Shown here: positions 8,826 to 15,986 of the stretch, one piece after another
Layout of the letters: each line of letters opens with the position of its first letter
Position numbering within the stretch: position 1 is the first letter of the stretch
Origin: a virus
Length of the DNA: 23,696 bases
Direction: 5' to 3' (one strand)
Virus record (IMG/VR): IMGVR_UViG_3300005823_000014
Coordinates: 1-23,696 of that record
Program-made: the position numbers and the translations under genes
Notes under the pieces: generated by a model
Told to the model about the DNA's origin: nothing
Seen by the model: only the letters and a program-made list of their open reading frames with translations
Database searches by the model: none

Positions 8826-11800
8826 CCGCCATATCCTGACGTAGCCATTAGTGTTTGTAGATCACGAATTAGAACGCGTATACCACCCGAGTTGAGACCA
8901 CCAACAGTATTTGCCAGATCCTCAAGAGCCTTGGCCTCTAATGTGCCCATCTTATTAATGGCTATAGCCATGTCTGTCAGTGCATTCAACATTGGTATAG
9001 GATCATTCTGGGCAATAGTGGAAATGTCGCCAGAGATCTTCTCGAAAATGTCCTGTTGTACAATCAACATGTCGTCATTGTACTCTTTTTGTGCAATGGC
9101 CGACGCTGCCTGAATGCCCAGGGCCTTTTCGGCCAAGTCCATCTGAGCTACGGCATACTCGCGCTGCTTCTCCATCTGCTCGTCTTGGAGCTCATGCAGT
9201 TGCTCTGCTAGTTCAATCCGGCGCTCGAGATCTCCACGATCCATTTCGAACAGAGTCTCACGACGCTCTATATTCATATTGAACTGTTCTTCGTCAAGAG
9301 CGATGGTCTGCTCCATGTACTCACGTTTCTTTTCAAACTGTTCGTCTTCACGAGCCCACAGCTCTTCTTGTTGCTCACGTCCTCGCTCAGTTTGTTCATC
9401 TTGAACGTTCGTCATAGAGACGAATCGCTCCCTCTGAGTAACCATCTGGCGTCGTTGACGTCCGGAAGACATCCGGATATTTTCATCGAAGTCTTCCATT
9501 GTGAAGGCAGTTGACATTCCGCGCAATTGATCTTGGTACTGTCGGTTCTCCATTGTGAACTGACGAGAAAGATCCATGCCAGCTCGCTGGAATCCCATGC
9601 CCCATCGCTGGTAGTCCTGCTGTGCTCCCATGCGCCGGCCAGATAAATCTTCCTGCTGCATGGCAAACTGATTGCCAACATCCATTCTCTCAAGGGAGAA
9701 TGCGGCTGATGCCTGCTGTCCCTGCCATTGCAGAGATCGCATTCGATCCTGAATGCCCCACAGTGAGTCAGCTGATGGATTGCGCCAATCTCCACCGCCA
9801 TACTGGAATTGTCGCTGAAGAGCAATGCGCTCAAATCCAACGCCAATGCCAGCCATCTGATTACCAAATTGTTTATCTGAGAATTCTCTTTGATAGTCTG
9901 TTAGGCCAGCGTTTTGATTCTGCTCAAAGAAACTGGACATGGTTTCACTGACACCAATGCCACGAAGGCCAGCTCCCATACCAGCGCCGCCACCACCGGC
10001 GCCCTGGTACAACTGCATAAATTGGCTTAGATTATCCATACCCGGCGCACCAGCATACTGCCCGCCAGGGCCTAGACCCATTTGGCCAGCTACTTGATTA
10101 AGATTCAGCATACCTTGCTGTAAATTGCCCATCTGGGTCGGAGCTCCAGATAGATCAGTGAGCGCCATCCCCTCAAATCCAGGCAATGCGCCGGTATTGG
10201 CGGCAAAGGACATAGCGCCTAAGTCACCGCCAGCAATTCGTCCGGCAAGATCCATCTGGCCCTGTCCCATCTGTCCAAAGGCTTGCATAATTTGACCAGA
10301 TCTTACAGCGCTTGGCCCCATGTAGTCCCCCATCATGGTAGCCATTCCCATGCCGCCTTGGAACTGGTTCTGGGTCATCTGTCCGCCAGCCACGGCCATA
10401 CCGCCCTGTACACCTAATGCCAGAGCCTGCTGTTGACCCATGCCACCGGCAACAAGTCCTGATACTCCGCCAAATGCAATTTGCCCAGTCTGTTGAGTGT
10501 CAAATGCTCCCATCATGCTGCGCAATGATACTTCGCCAACCGCCTCGCGACTGATTACTTGTCTAAACTGTCCGGCCTGTCCAGCGCGTCTCTGTGCTGC
10601 CTGCATCATTTGAGATTGCTGTGCAACTCCCATGCCACCAAACATATTGGCAGCCTGGCCAAATCCCTGCTCTCCCGGCAAATATCCCACTGCTTCCGCG
10701 TACCCGCCCATCAATGCCGTGGCGCCACTGGCAGAAACACCACGTGTCTGCATAAGCTTATTCATGGTTGTAACAAGACCTAGGTTCTGACCCTCAAGAC
10801 CCTGTTCGCCAGTCATGCCAATTGCGCCAGCCAAAGTTTGTGAAATATCACCAGGTGCCACGTTAAGCTGACCAGCTATCTCAGCAACACGGCCCGCAGA
10901 CGCCATCCCAGATCCAACCCGCTTGACGCCCATCTCGCTGCCAAGCCACTGGCCATAGGCAGAGGTTTCCATGTGTTCCCCAAAACGTGCAGCATACTCA
11001 TCTTCTCGACCCAATAGGCTGGATACTCCATATCCCACACCGGCACTGATACCACCAAGAGTGCGTGCTACTGTTTGTCCCGCCGCGCCAATCATACCAA
11101 ATGTATTAACATCACGACCAGTTTGTGCGCCATACAGCTCCTGGCCAACCTGCATTGCGGTGACCGAAGCACCAGCCAAGGCAAGTGGAGCTGCGGCTCC
11201 CTTAAGAAATCCGCCTGCCCTACCGGCAAATCCTCCCATTCCTGACATAGAACTACCAAGAATTCTTGCGCCTAGTGCCGCACCGCCAAACAATCCAGCA
11301 CCAGCAGCAGCGGTGCCCATGCCGGGTGCTTGCATGGCCTGCGAGCTCAATCCCATGGCGCCGCCAACTATATTATATGCACCCTGCCCAAGCATGTATT
11401 GTCCAATGCTCTTCTGTGCCGCGTACGAGCCTGGCCCACCTTGGGGAACCTCACCGGTCATCATTGGTTCTAGGCCTGCTTGCACACCGGCGTATTCTTC
11501 CATTGCCCGCATGGCAGGAGCACCCGTATAACTCCAGAAGCGCTTGGCAATATACGCGCCATACATTAAACCACCAAGCTGACCTTCCCACATACCACGT
11601 CTGCCACCACCGCGATCGCCACCTGCGCCGCCCAGCGCACCGCCAGGTACATATCCAGATCCGCCGGCCCCAGCTACTGAGAATGCCGCGGCTCCTGTGC
11701 CTGGACCACCGCCGGACACGCCACCTGCGGCGGCTTGCCCCCATCCACCCACCTGTGCTACGGCTGCCTGTGCAGCTCCCTGTGCGGCCGGCCCAAACTC

Positions 11801-12952
11801 CCCACCGGCCATGCGCTTCAGGTCTTCGAATCCCATTCTCTGGGCGCCGCGCTGTATGTCTGCACCGCCAGCGCCACCCTGAGCCTTTTCGGTTTGATCA
11901 ACAATGGCATATGCAATCTTGCCAACCATCTGTCGTACGCGGTTGGTTACAGCGCGAGCACCAAACTCTGAACCCGCATCTCCGCCAGCAAGCTTCTTGC
12001 CTTCTTCTTCTACGGACTTAACATATTGCTGAGCTGTCTCTCCCAATGCGCGCGTGAGATTTTGAGACAGCATCTTTGGATCCATCGCAGCGCCTTGCTT
12101 CATGACGCCTTGATATGTCGCTTGTAGGGCCTGTTGCGCACCCTGAATATGTCTAGACTCAACATTAATTTGACCAGTCTCTGGATCAACGTATTTGGTT
12201 GGCATCAGGCCACGTTGTGGGTCTTCTCTAAACTGTAGGTTGCCTAGGCTTAGACTTTCTGATGGCAGGCCCAAGGCGCGAGAAATACCAGCGCCTACGC
12301 GCTGTGCTGTTGCCTCTCTACTTTCAATTGCGCCCTGGAATTCTTGAGGTGCAGCTGGCCGCAAGCCACCCAGGCGATCGGCCAGTGCTTGGTTGGGGGT
12401 TGGTACAGTGGGGGGCTGCACTAATGCCTGTCGGATTGCTTGTTCCGGAGGTGTCATTTCAGGACCAACACGACCGCCAGGAACCGCTGGAGCGCCAGTG
12501 CTTAAATCCCAGGCTAGGCCTTTAAACATGCGCGTCTGGCCTGGCGCAGGTTCAGGTAGCCCGCCCGTGTATCGTTGAAACTCGCCGGGCACCTTATAGC
12601 TCTCAGGATGCCCCGGCGTCGCCCATAAATTTGTTGCGCCAGTTGACACGTCTTGGTAATGAACGCGCGGAACCACATCTCGCCCAGAAGCAAGATGTTG
12701 CTGCGTTCGAGTGACAGCATAAGCACCGGCCATACCATAGTCTGTTGTAGCATACACGGATTGTTGGGCCGGGGTAGATCGAGGCTCTGCTGTTACACGG
12801 TCCGGAGGAACGAGTCCAGCTGACGCATAGCCAGTGTTGACTCCTTCTCTGCCCAGTAGCTCATGATGTTGAATAAGCCCCTTGCTAAATTCTTCGTCAA
12901 GGCGCTCTTCTTCCGATGTGGGACGTAGAGGATCTTTCTTAAATCCTGTCAT
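8822..12952 (-). CDS. Tape measure protein
   Basis: This 1376-residue protein acts as the ruler for tail assembly and, in other phages, enters or lines the tail lumen; by the usual 1.5 angstrom per residue rule it would set a tail of roughly 200 nm. Features fit the family: great length, position after the chaperone pair, Gly/Ala-rich hydrophobic segments (about 400-460 and 505-650) and a very Met/Gln/Gly-rich middle (about 750-1000), then a long charged coiled coil (about 1175-1310) with Glu, Arg and Gln in heptads. Residues about 1085-1160 contain repeated Phe-x-Met/Leu-Glu or Phe-x-Met-Gln blocks. The first 150 residues are not typical of tape measures and have a pattern recalling ADP-ribosyltransferase folds (see findings). 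AGGA lies six bases before the ATG. The stop overlaps the next gene (ATGA). No lytic or peptidase motif was noticed. Confidence 0.92.
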   Translation of the reverse strand: MTGFKKDPLRPTSEEERLDEEFSKGLIQHHELLGREGVNTGYASAGLVPPDRVTAEPRSTPAQQSVYATTDYGMAGAYAVTRTQQHLASGRDVVPRVHYQDVSTGATNLWATPGHPESYKVPGEFQRYTGGLPEPAPGQTRMFKGLAWDLSTGAPAVPGGRVGPEMTPPEQAIRQALVQPPTVPTPNQALADRLGGLRPAAPQEFQGAIESREATAQRVGAGISRALGLPSESLSLGNLQFREDPQRGLMPTKYVDPETGQINVESRHIQGAQQALQATYQGVMKQGAAMDPKMLSQNLTRALGETAQQYVKSVEEEGKKLAGGDAGSEFGARAVTNRVRQMVGKIAYAIVDQTEKAQGGAGGADIQRGAQRMGFEDLKRMAGGEFGPAAQGAAQAAVAQVGGWGQAAAGGVSGGGPGTGAAAFSVAGAGGSGYVPGGALGGAGGDRGGGRRGMWEGQLGGLMYGAYIAKRFWSYTGAPAMRAMEEYAGVQAGLEPMMTGEVPQGGPGSYAAQKSIGQYMLGQGAYNIVGGAMGLSSQAMQAPGMGTAAAGAGLFGGAALGARILGSSMSGMGGFAGRAGGFLKGAAAPLALAGASVTAMQVGQELYGAQTGRDVNTFGMIGAAGQTVARTLGGISAGVGYGVSSLLGREDEYAARFGEHMETSAYGQWLGSEMGVKRVGSGMASAGRVAEIAGQLNVAPGDISQTLAGAIGMTGEQGLEGQNLGLVTTMNKLMQTRGVSASGATALMGGYAEAVGYLPGEQGFGQAANMFGGMGVAQQSQMMQAAQRRAGQAGQFRQVISREAVGEVSLRSMMGAFDTQQTGQIAFGGVSGLVAGGMGQQQALALGVQGGMAVAGGQMTQNQFQGGMGMATMMGDYMGPSAVRSGQIMQAFGQMGQGQMDLAGRIAGGDLGAMSFAANTGALPGFEGMALTDLSGAPTQMGNLQQGMLNLNQVAGQMGLGPGGQYAGAPGMDNLSQFMQLYQGAGGGGAGMGAGLRGIGVSETMSSFFEQNQNAGLTDYQREFSDKQFGNQMAGIGVGFERIALQRQFQYGGGDWRNPSADSLWGIQDRMRSLQWQGQQASAAFSLERMDVGNQFAMQQEDLSGRRMGAQQDYQRWGMGFQRAGMDLSRQFTMENRQYQDQLRGMSTAFTMEDFDENIRMSSGRQRRQMVTQRERFVSMTNVQDEQTERGREQQEELWAREDEQFEKKREYMEQTIALDEEQFNMNIERRETLFEMDRGDLERRIELAEQLHELQDEQMEKQREYAVAQMDLAEKALGIQAASAIAQKEYNDDMLIVQQDIFEKISGDISTIAQNDPIPMLNALTDMAIAINKMGTLEAKALEDLANTVGGLNSGGIRVLIRDLQTLMATSGYGG

Positions 12953-12974
12953 GGGGTGTCCTGAGGAGATGTGA

Positions 12975-13002
12975 CAGGGGGGAGGGAGGCGGCTCCCCCC
13001 TG
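12975..13002. other. GC-rich hairpin between chaperone and tape measure
   Basis: There is a perfect 10-base inverted repeat: CAGGGGGGAG and CTCCCCCCTG with an 8-base loop. It begins 6 bases after the stop of the chaperone extension and ends some 20 bases before the tape measure start. No T run follows on the minus strand, so it is not a typical intrinsic terminator. It may protect the upstream mRNA end, cause pausing, or limit tape measure translation. Confidence 0.6.
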
Positions 13003-13008
13003 CTGGGG

Positions 13009-13299
13009 TTAAACAGGAGGCTTCGCCAGATCAGAGATCAATTGAAGCTCCTGGAAACCTTCTAGTATCCAAGGGCGGATATGTCGTTCCCAAAAGATCG
13101 GCCGGTCTAGAAGTCCACCCGTAAAGACTGGTACTCCCAGTTTTTCTTCTAAACGGACCAGGGAGATGTACTGATTGAGAATCGGATCGTCATCGCTTTC
13201 CTCAAGAATGTAATCCTTGAGGTAGTCCTCTAACTCTCCGAATCTCTCTTTCAGTCCTCTTCCTGATTCGCCCGGCTTAGTGGGTTTTTTGGGCCCCAC
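13009..13299 (-). CDS. Tail assembly chaperone, C-terminal extension read by -1 frameshift (gpT-like)
   Basis: This reading frame overlaps the end of the upstream chaperone frame in the -1 register. Its only start candidate, a GTG at 13299, has no Shine-Dalgarno, so it is most likely reached by ribosomal slippage at 13284-13293. The fused product would then be 230 residues: 138 from the first frame and 92 from this one, encoded by 13700 down to 13009. The extension opens Lys-Pro-Thr-Lys-Pro-Gly-Glu, followed by an acidic helical stretch with Glu/Asp-Tyr-Leu-Lys-Asp and a Trp-containing C terminus, as in the T part of lambda-type G/GT pairs. In such phages the G protein and the small amount of GT fusion bind tape measure and tube during tail assembly. 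The tape measure follows directly. If translated alone from GTG it would be 96 residues. Confidence 0.75.
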   Translation of the reverse strand: MGPKKPTKPGESGRGLKERFGELEDYLKDYILEESDDDPILNQYISLVRLEEKLGVPVFTGGLLDRPIFWERHIRPWILEGFQELQLISDLAKPPV

Positions 13300-13700
13300 C
13301 CAGGAACGTGTTCGGCGATTTTATCAGCGATCTCAGCAACCATTTCCATCGGCATGGTTTTTAGCTTGGCTTCAATGACCGATGCGGTTGATTTCTCTGA
13401 GACAAATGGCTTTCCGTCGTCGGAAACTGACTTATCAGCATCCGCTGGAATGTTAGTGCCGCCAAACAGGAGGGCAATCTCGTAGAAAAGTATGTCAAGC
13501 CAGGAGGGTGAACCTTCTGTCTCCATACCTCCATCTTTGTTGTAGATTGCCTTTCCGGTGTTCATGTAGCGAGTAAGCGCAAGCTCATCGCCAGCTGTGG
13601 GAGGTTTGATCTCCCACCAGTATTCTGATTCGTCTGCAAAGTTAAATCGAATATTCTCGATAATTGCATAGGAACCAAACGGTGATTTCTTTTCAGCCAT
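13251..13700 (-). CDS. Tail assembly chaperone (gpG-like)
   Basis: This 149-residue acidic protein is encoded between tube protein and tape measure, the invariant place for the siphovirus tail chaperone. It has an aromatic-rich N-terminal segment (Glu-Tyr-Trp-Trp-Glu-Ile-Lys at about 26-32, like the beginning of such proteins), a central hydrophobic helix (Trp-Leu-Asp-Ile-Leu-Phe-Tyr-Glu-Ile-Ala-Leu-Leu near 67-78) and helical C-terminal repeats of Glu-Ile-Ala. The start is well supported by TTAGGAGG ten bases upstream. The end of this frame overlaps the extension frame, and the codons Gly-Pro-Lys at 136-138 are the slip site. Sequence similarity of tail chaperones is low, so the name depends on location, overlap and frameshift signal. 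The protein is not part of the finished virion in known systems. Confidence 0.75.
   Translation of the reverse strand: MAEKKSPFGSYAIIENIRFNFADESEYWWEIKPPTAGDELALTRYMNTGKAIYNKDGGMETEGSPSWLDILFYEIALLFGGTNIPADADKSVSDDGKPFVSEKSTASVIEAKLKTMPMEMVAEIADKIAEHVPGWGPKNPLSRANQEED
13284..13293 (-). promoter_or_regulatory. Programmed -1 frameshift slippery sequence (double heptamer)
   Basis: The mRNA reads CCCAAAAAAC. In the zero frame this can be split as C CCA AAA, a fully matching X XXY YYZ heptamer, and, three bases later, as A AAA AAC, a second matching heptamer. Both lead from the chaperone frame into the -1 extension frame. Counting from the start at 13700, 138 whole codons end at 13287, so the register is exact. 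Confidence 0.8.
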
Positions 13701-13716
13701 AATTAAAGCCTCCTAA

Positions 13717-13740
13717 GTGCCCAGTATTAATACTGAGTAC
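13717..13740. other. Palindrome at the end of the tube protein gene
   Basis: The 14-base core CAGTATTAATACTG (13722-13735) is a perfect palindrome that contains the tube gene's TAA stop. Pairing extends on both sides to 24 bases with one mismatch and one possible G-U pair. It ends a few bases before the chaperone's Shine-Dalgarno. It may form an mRNA hairpin that stabilises the 3' end of the tube message, or be a protein-binding site; no T run follows, so it is not a standard terminator. Confidence 0.55.
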
Positions 13741-14779
13741 TTTGAGTGTTAGTTAACGTAGCAGTGATCGGTTCGTTCTCACTATTGAGAACCGTCCCAG
13801 TCACCTGCATTACAACCTGCCGACCAGACCGCAAGGCAATAGGAGCCGCAGACCAAACGATATTATCGTCTGTTGTATCAAAGTCAAAAGTCAGTGAGTA
13901 CGGAGTATCTCCACCCGTACTTGTGCCGGCGTTCTCGGGTGAGATCAGGTCAAGCTTGATATCGCCCTCTTTGAATACTTCTGCCGTCCATGCTGTTGCA
14001 GCACCGGCGGGATCATACATGATCTTCTCATATAGGTCAACATCATCTATCTTAAGATTCAAGGTGATGCTGGCTGATCTCTGGTTGATTGCGAAATCAT
14101 CCGGAGAATATGAGCCAACAATGAACTGTTCGTCCAGTGGGATCTGCAGACCGAATGCAATTGCGCCACTCAGTACTTTAGCAGCCGTTCCCGTTGGTAG
14201 TTCAATGTCAGTTACTGGAGACAGGAACTGTGGTCCTGCGTCAAGATACGTTGGCACGGCCCAGGCTGTTACCCAGCCTGTGCTGTCGATGTTTGGAGTT
14301 GGGAGGCCACCTACAAAAGTAGCTGCTCCTTCAACAAACCGCGCGCCTGTAAACGAGAGCACAAGTCCCGCCACTCGGCAGTCTTGGAGCTGTTCGGCCC
14401 AAATTCCACCAGGTGCTGATCTTACTGTCCAGTACGGAGCACTGAATTGATCCGTTGGCAGGGTGAATACATGTGAGTATGATCCGTCAGAGTTGTCAGC
14501 TGGGCTGGCAACCTCTCCGATCGCGCCAAGAAGTAGTTTCCCAAGATTGGTAGGACGCGGGATGATATCCATCGTTCCGCCACTAGTGATACCGACCTTT
14601 ACTACATCGCGGAGCATAGCCCCGCCACCGATTTCCTGGTCAAGCGGCAGGAACATGTTGTTCGGTGCCACCCCACCAGCTCGGAAGAGGAAGTAGGAAA
14701 AGTCAGCGTCAGTAGAGTTTGGGCTACCCTTAGCTGTCTGCTTGGCGATACCTAGATATGATCGTTCGGCAGCTGTCAT
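13727..14779 (-). CDS. Major tail tube protein
   Basis: This 350-residue protein comes immediately before the tail chaperone, where siphoviruses encode the tube subunit. The N terminus (Tyr-Leu-Gly-Ile-Ala-Lys-Gln-Thr-Ala-Lys-Gly-Ser-Pro, residues 8-20) matches the opening of the phage tail tube family in which 'GIAxExxxGT' leads into the first strand. The body is rich in beta strands with many Thr, Gly and Ile/Val alternations, including an Asp-Ile-Ile-Pro-Arg-Pro-Thr-Asn segment near 71-78 and a Ser-Ala-Ser-Ile-Thr-Leu-Asn-Leu-Lys strand near 235-243. It is larger than the smallest tube proteins, suggesting an extra decoration domain. The start overlaps the stop of the upstream gene as ATGA, so the two are co-translated. 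It should be abundant in the virion. Confidence comes from position plus fold pattern. Confidence 0.75.
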   Translation of the reverse strand: MTAAERSYLGIAKQTAKGSPNSTDADFSYFLFRAGGVAPNNMFLPLDQEIGGGAMLRDVVKVGITSGGTMDIIPRPTNLGKLLLGAIGEVASPADNSDGSYSHVFTLPTDQFSAPYWTVRSAPGGIWAEQLQDCRVAGLVLSFTGARFVEGAATFVGGLPTPNIDSTGWVTAWAVPTYLDAGPQFLSPVTDIELPTGTAAKVLSGAIAFGLQIPLDEQFIVGSYSPDDFAINQRSASITLNLKIDDVDLYEKIMYDPAGAATAWTAEVFKEGDIKLDLISPENAGTSTGGDTPYSLTFDFDTTDDNIVWSAAPIALRSGRQVVMQVTGTVLNSENEPITATLTNTQSTQY

Positions 14780-15309
14780 GTGTAAACCCCTGTTCTTGTT
14801 GTGTACACATCAAAATAAATCTTGATGTGAAAGTCATATGAGTCAGGAGGGCCACCCCCCTGAAGCATATCGGATTTGAGTGATGTGGCCATTGGTCCTC
14901 GACTGACATATTCGTCATCGGTGGCAATGCCTGTAAAAAGCTCCTTAAGAAGTGCCAGCTCTGCCCTGTCTCTCACAATAGCTGCGATTTCCATTGCAGC
15001 AGCTTGCCCTTCTCTAGTGTTCTCTAGCAGACATCGGATCTTGATTGTGAACCGGCGTACCCATGTTACGGTGCCGCCAATTTCCACAATCGCAACCACG
15101 TCCCGCCATTGCCCATCGATGTTTTCTGGGTCGTTGTGGTGAACCTCTACTGAGATTCGAGCAACGTCGGGATCTGGCTCGCCTTGCAGCGGGCCGACCT
15201 TGACAACACCGGCCTGAGCTGTGTCGCTATCATCAATGTTGGTGATGAGAGCAGCCTCCAGCTGATCGCGGGTGTATGTTATGATCTCGTTGACAATGCC
15301 CTCAGTCAT
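14776..15309 (-). CDS. Tail completion/terminator-like neck protein
   Basis: This 177-residue protein lies between the head-tail adaptor and the tube gene. In siphoviruses that location normally carries the proteins closing the head and ending the tube. Residues 1-25 form a likely helix (Glu-Ile-Ile-Thr-Tyr-Thr-Arg-Asp-Gln-Leu-Glu), followed by strands (Arg-Ile-Ser-Val-Glu-Val-His-His; Val-Ala-Ile-Val-Glu-Ile; Phe-Thr-Ile-Lys-Ile-Arg-Cys), a helix around 98-122 (Arg-Glu-Gly-Gln-Ala-Ala-Ala-Met-Glu-Ile-Ala-Ala-Ile-Val-Arg) and a closing Tyr-Asp-Phe-His-Ile-Lys-Ile-Tyr-Phe-Asp-Val strand. This alpha/beta order resembles tail terminator (gpU-like) or minor tail (gpZ-like) proteins. It starts as TAATG with the adaptor stop, with GGAAGGA upstream, and ends as ATGA with the tube gene. 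I cannot distinguish head closure from tail terminator. Confidence 0.5.
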   Translation of the reverse strand: MTEGIVNEIITYTRDQLEAALITNIDDSDTAQAGVVKVGPLQGEPDPDVARISVEVHHNDPENIDGQWRDVVAIVEIGGTVTWVRRFTIKIRCLLENTREGQAAAMEIAAIVRDRAELALLKELFTGIATDDEYVSRGPMATSLKSDMLQGGGPPDSYDFHIKIYFDVYTTRTGVYT

Positions 15310-15974
15310 TAGCGCATCCTTCCAGGCCGGCTCAATCGAACCGCTCCACCTTCAATCCGTTCGGCTATTTTCATGTAATATTCATCCATGATACTTGCAA
15401 CCTCTGGAGATAGTGGGTTATCTTCTCGCGTATTGCCGGAAGACACCTGTGTTTTGAAGCGATCGAGAGCGGACTGTCGAGAGCGCATTTGGCCATAGAC
15501 CTTTGCAGCAACGTAGAGTCGCGGCAGCTCGTGGTCAACGTCTGGTATGGTAACGTCACTAGTATCGTCGTTGACATTGTCTGGTATCGTATGCATTGCT
15601 GCATACGTCATCAGAACTGCCTCGGCATCATAGGGGGCAACGTCTAGCATTAGGCTGCCCCCTAGCAGATACCAATAAAAAGGTCTACCTGATTGGGAGG
15701 GATATCGCACGCCGGGGCGCGGCATACGTTCTTCCAGAAAGCGGTTCTCCGGCACTTCAATAAAGACAACGTTGATGAAGTCAGCTGGAAGCGTATAGGG
15801 ACCAGTGCCAGTTCCTGAGAGTTCAACTCTATCGGGCACTAAAGGAAACCACAGTGAGTAGTCCCTTACAGCGTCCGTCCAGAACACGTACAGGTCATTA
15901 TCGGTCCATCTGGGAGTTGCACCAGTATCTCTAAGATATGTGCGAAGATCAGCTTTCGTTTCACCCCAGTTCAT
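15309..15974 (-). CDS. Head-tail adaptor/connector protein
   Basis: This 221-residue protein directly follows the capsid gene. The N-terminal pattern, Trp...Thr-Lys-Ala-Asp-Leu-Arg-Thr-Tyr-Leu-Arg-Asp-Thr-Gly followed by Arg-Trp-Thr-Asp-Asn-Asp-Leu and a helix Trp-Thr-Asp-Ala-Val-Arg-Asp-Tyr-Ser, is characteristic of phage adaptor proteins (gp6/gp15-like) that bind below the portal and prepare it for tail joining. A beta-rich middle (Tyr-Thr-Leu-Pro-Ala-Asp-Phe-Ile-Asn-Val-Val-Phe-Ile-Glu-Val) and a C-terminal helical part (about 150-210, with Tyr-Tyr-Met-Lys-Ile-Ala-Glu-Arg-Ile) complete it. The ribosome binding site CGGAGG lies seven to eight bases from the start, within the 12-base gap after the capsid gene. 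Its end overlaps the next gene (TAATG). A role at the head-tail interface is probable; the exact adaptor type is uncertain. Confidence 0.7.
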   Translation of the reverse strand: MNWGETKADLRTYLRDTGATPRWTDNDLYVFWTDAVRDYSLWFPLVPDRVELSGTGTGPYTLPADFINVVFIEVPENRFLEERMPRPGVRYPSQSGRPFYWYLLGGSLMLDVAPYDAEAVLMTYAAMHTIPDNVNDDTSDVTIPDVDHELPRLYVAAKVYGQMRSRQSALDRFKTQVSSGNTREDNPLSPEVASIMDEYYMKIAERIEGGAVRLSRPGRMR

Positions 15975-15986
15975 GCGAACCTCCGA

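Noticed and set aside
10971-12021. Long plus-strand open frames opposite the tape measure
   Set aside because: They have Pro/Ser/Cys/Arg-rich low-complexity content from reading the complement of Gly/Ala/Met/Gln codons, no ribosome binding site and no neighbours on that strand.
12975-13002. Intrinsic terminator after the chaperone genes
   Set aside because: The stem is strong but no run of T follows on the transcribed strand, and downstream tail genes need the same transcript.
13746-14450. 234-codon plus-strand frame opposite the tube gene
   Set aside because: The minus-strand frame has a proper start, coupling and tube-like sequence; the plus-strand frame has none of these.
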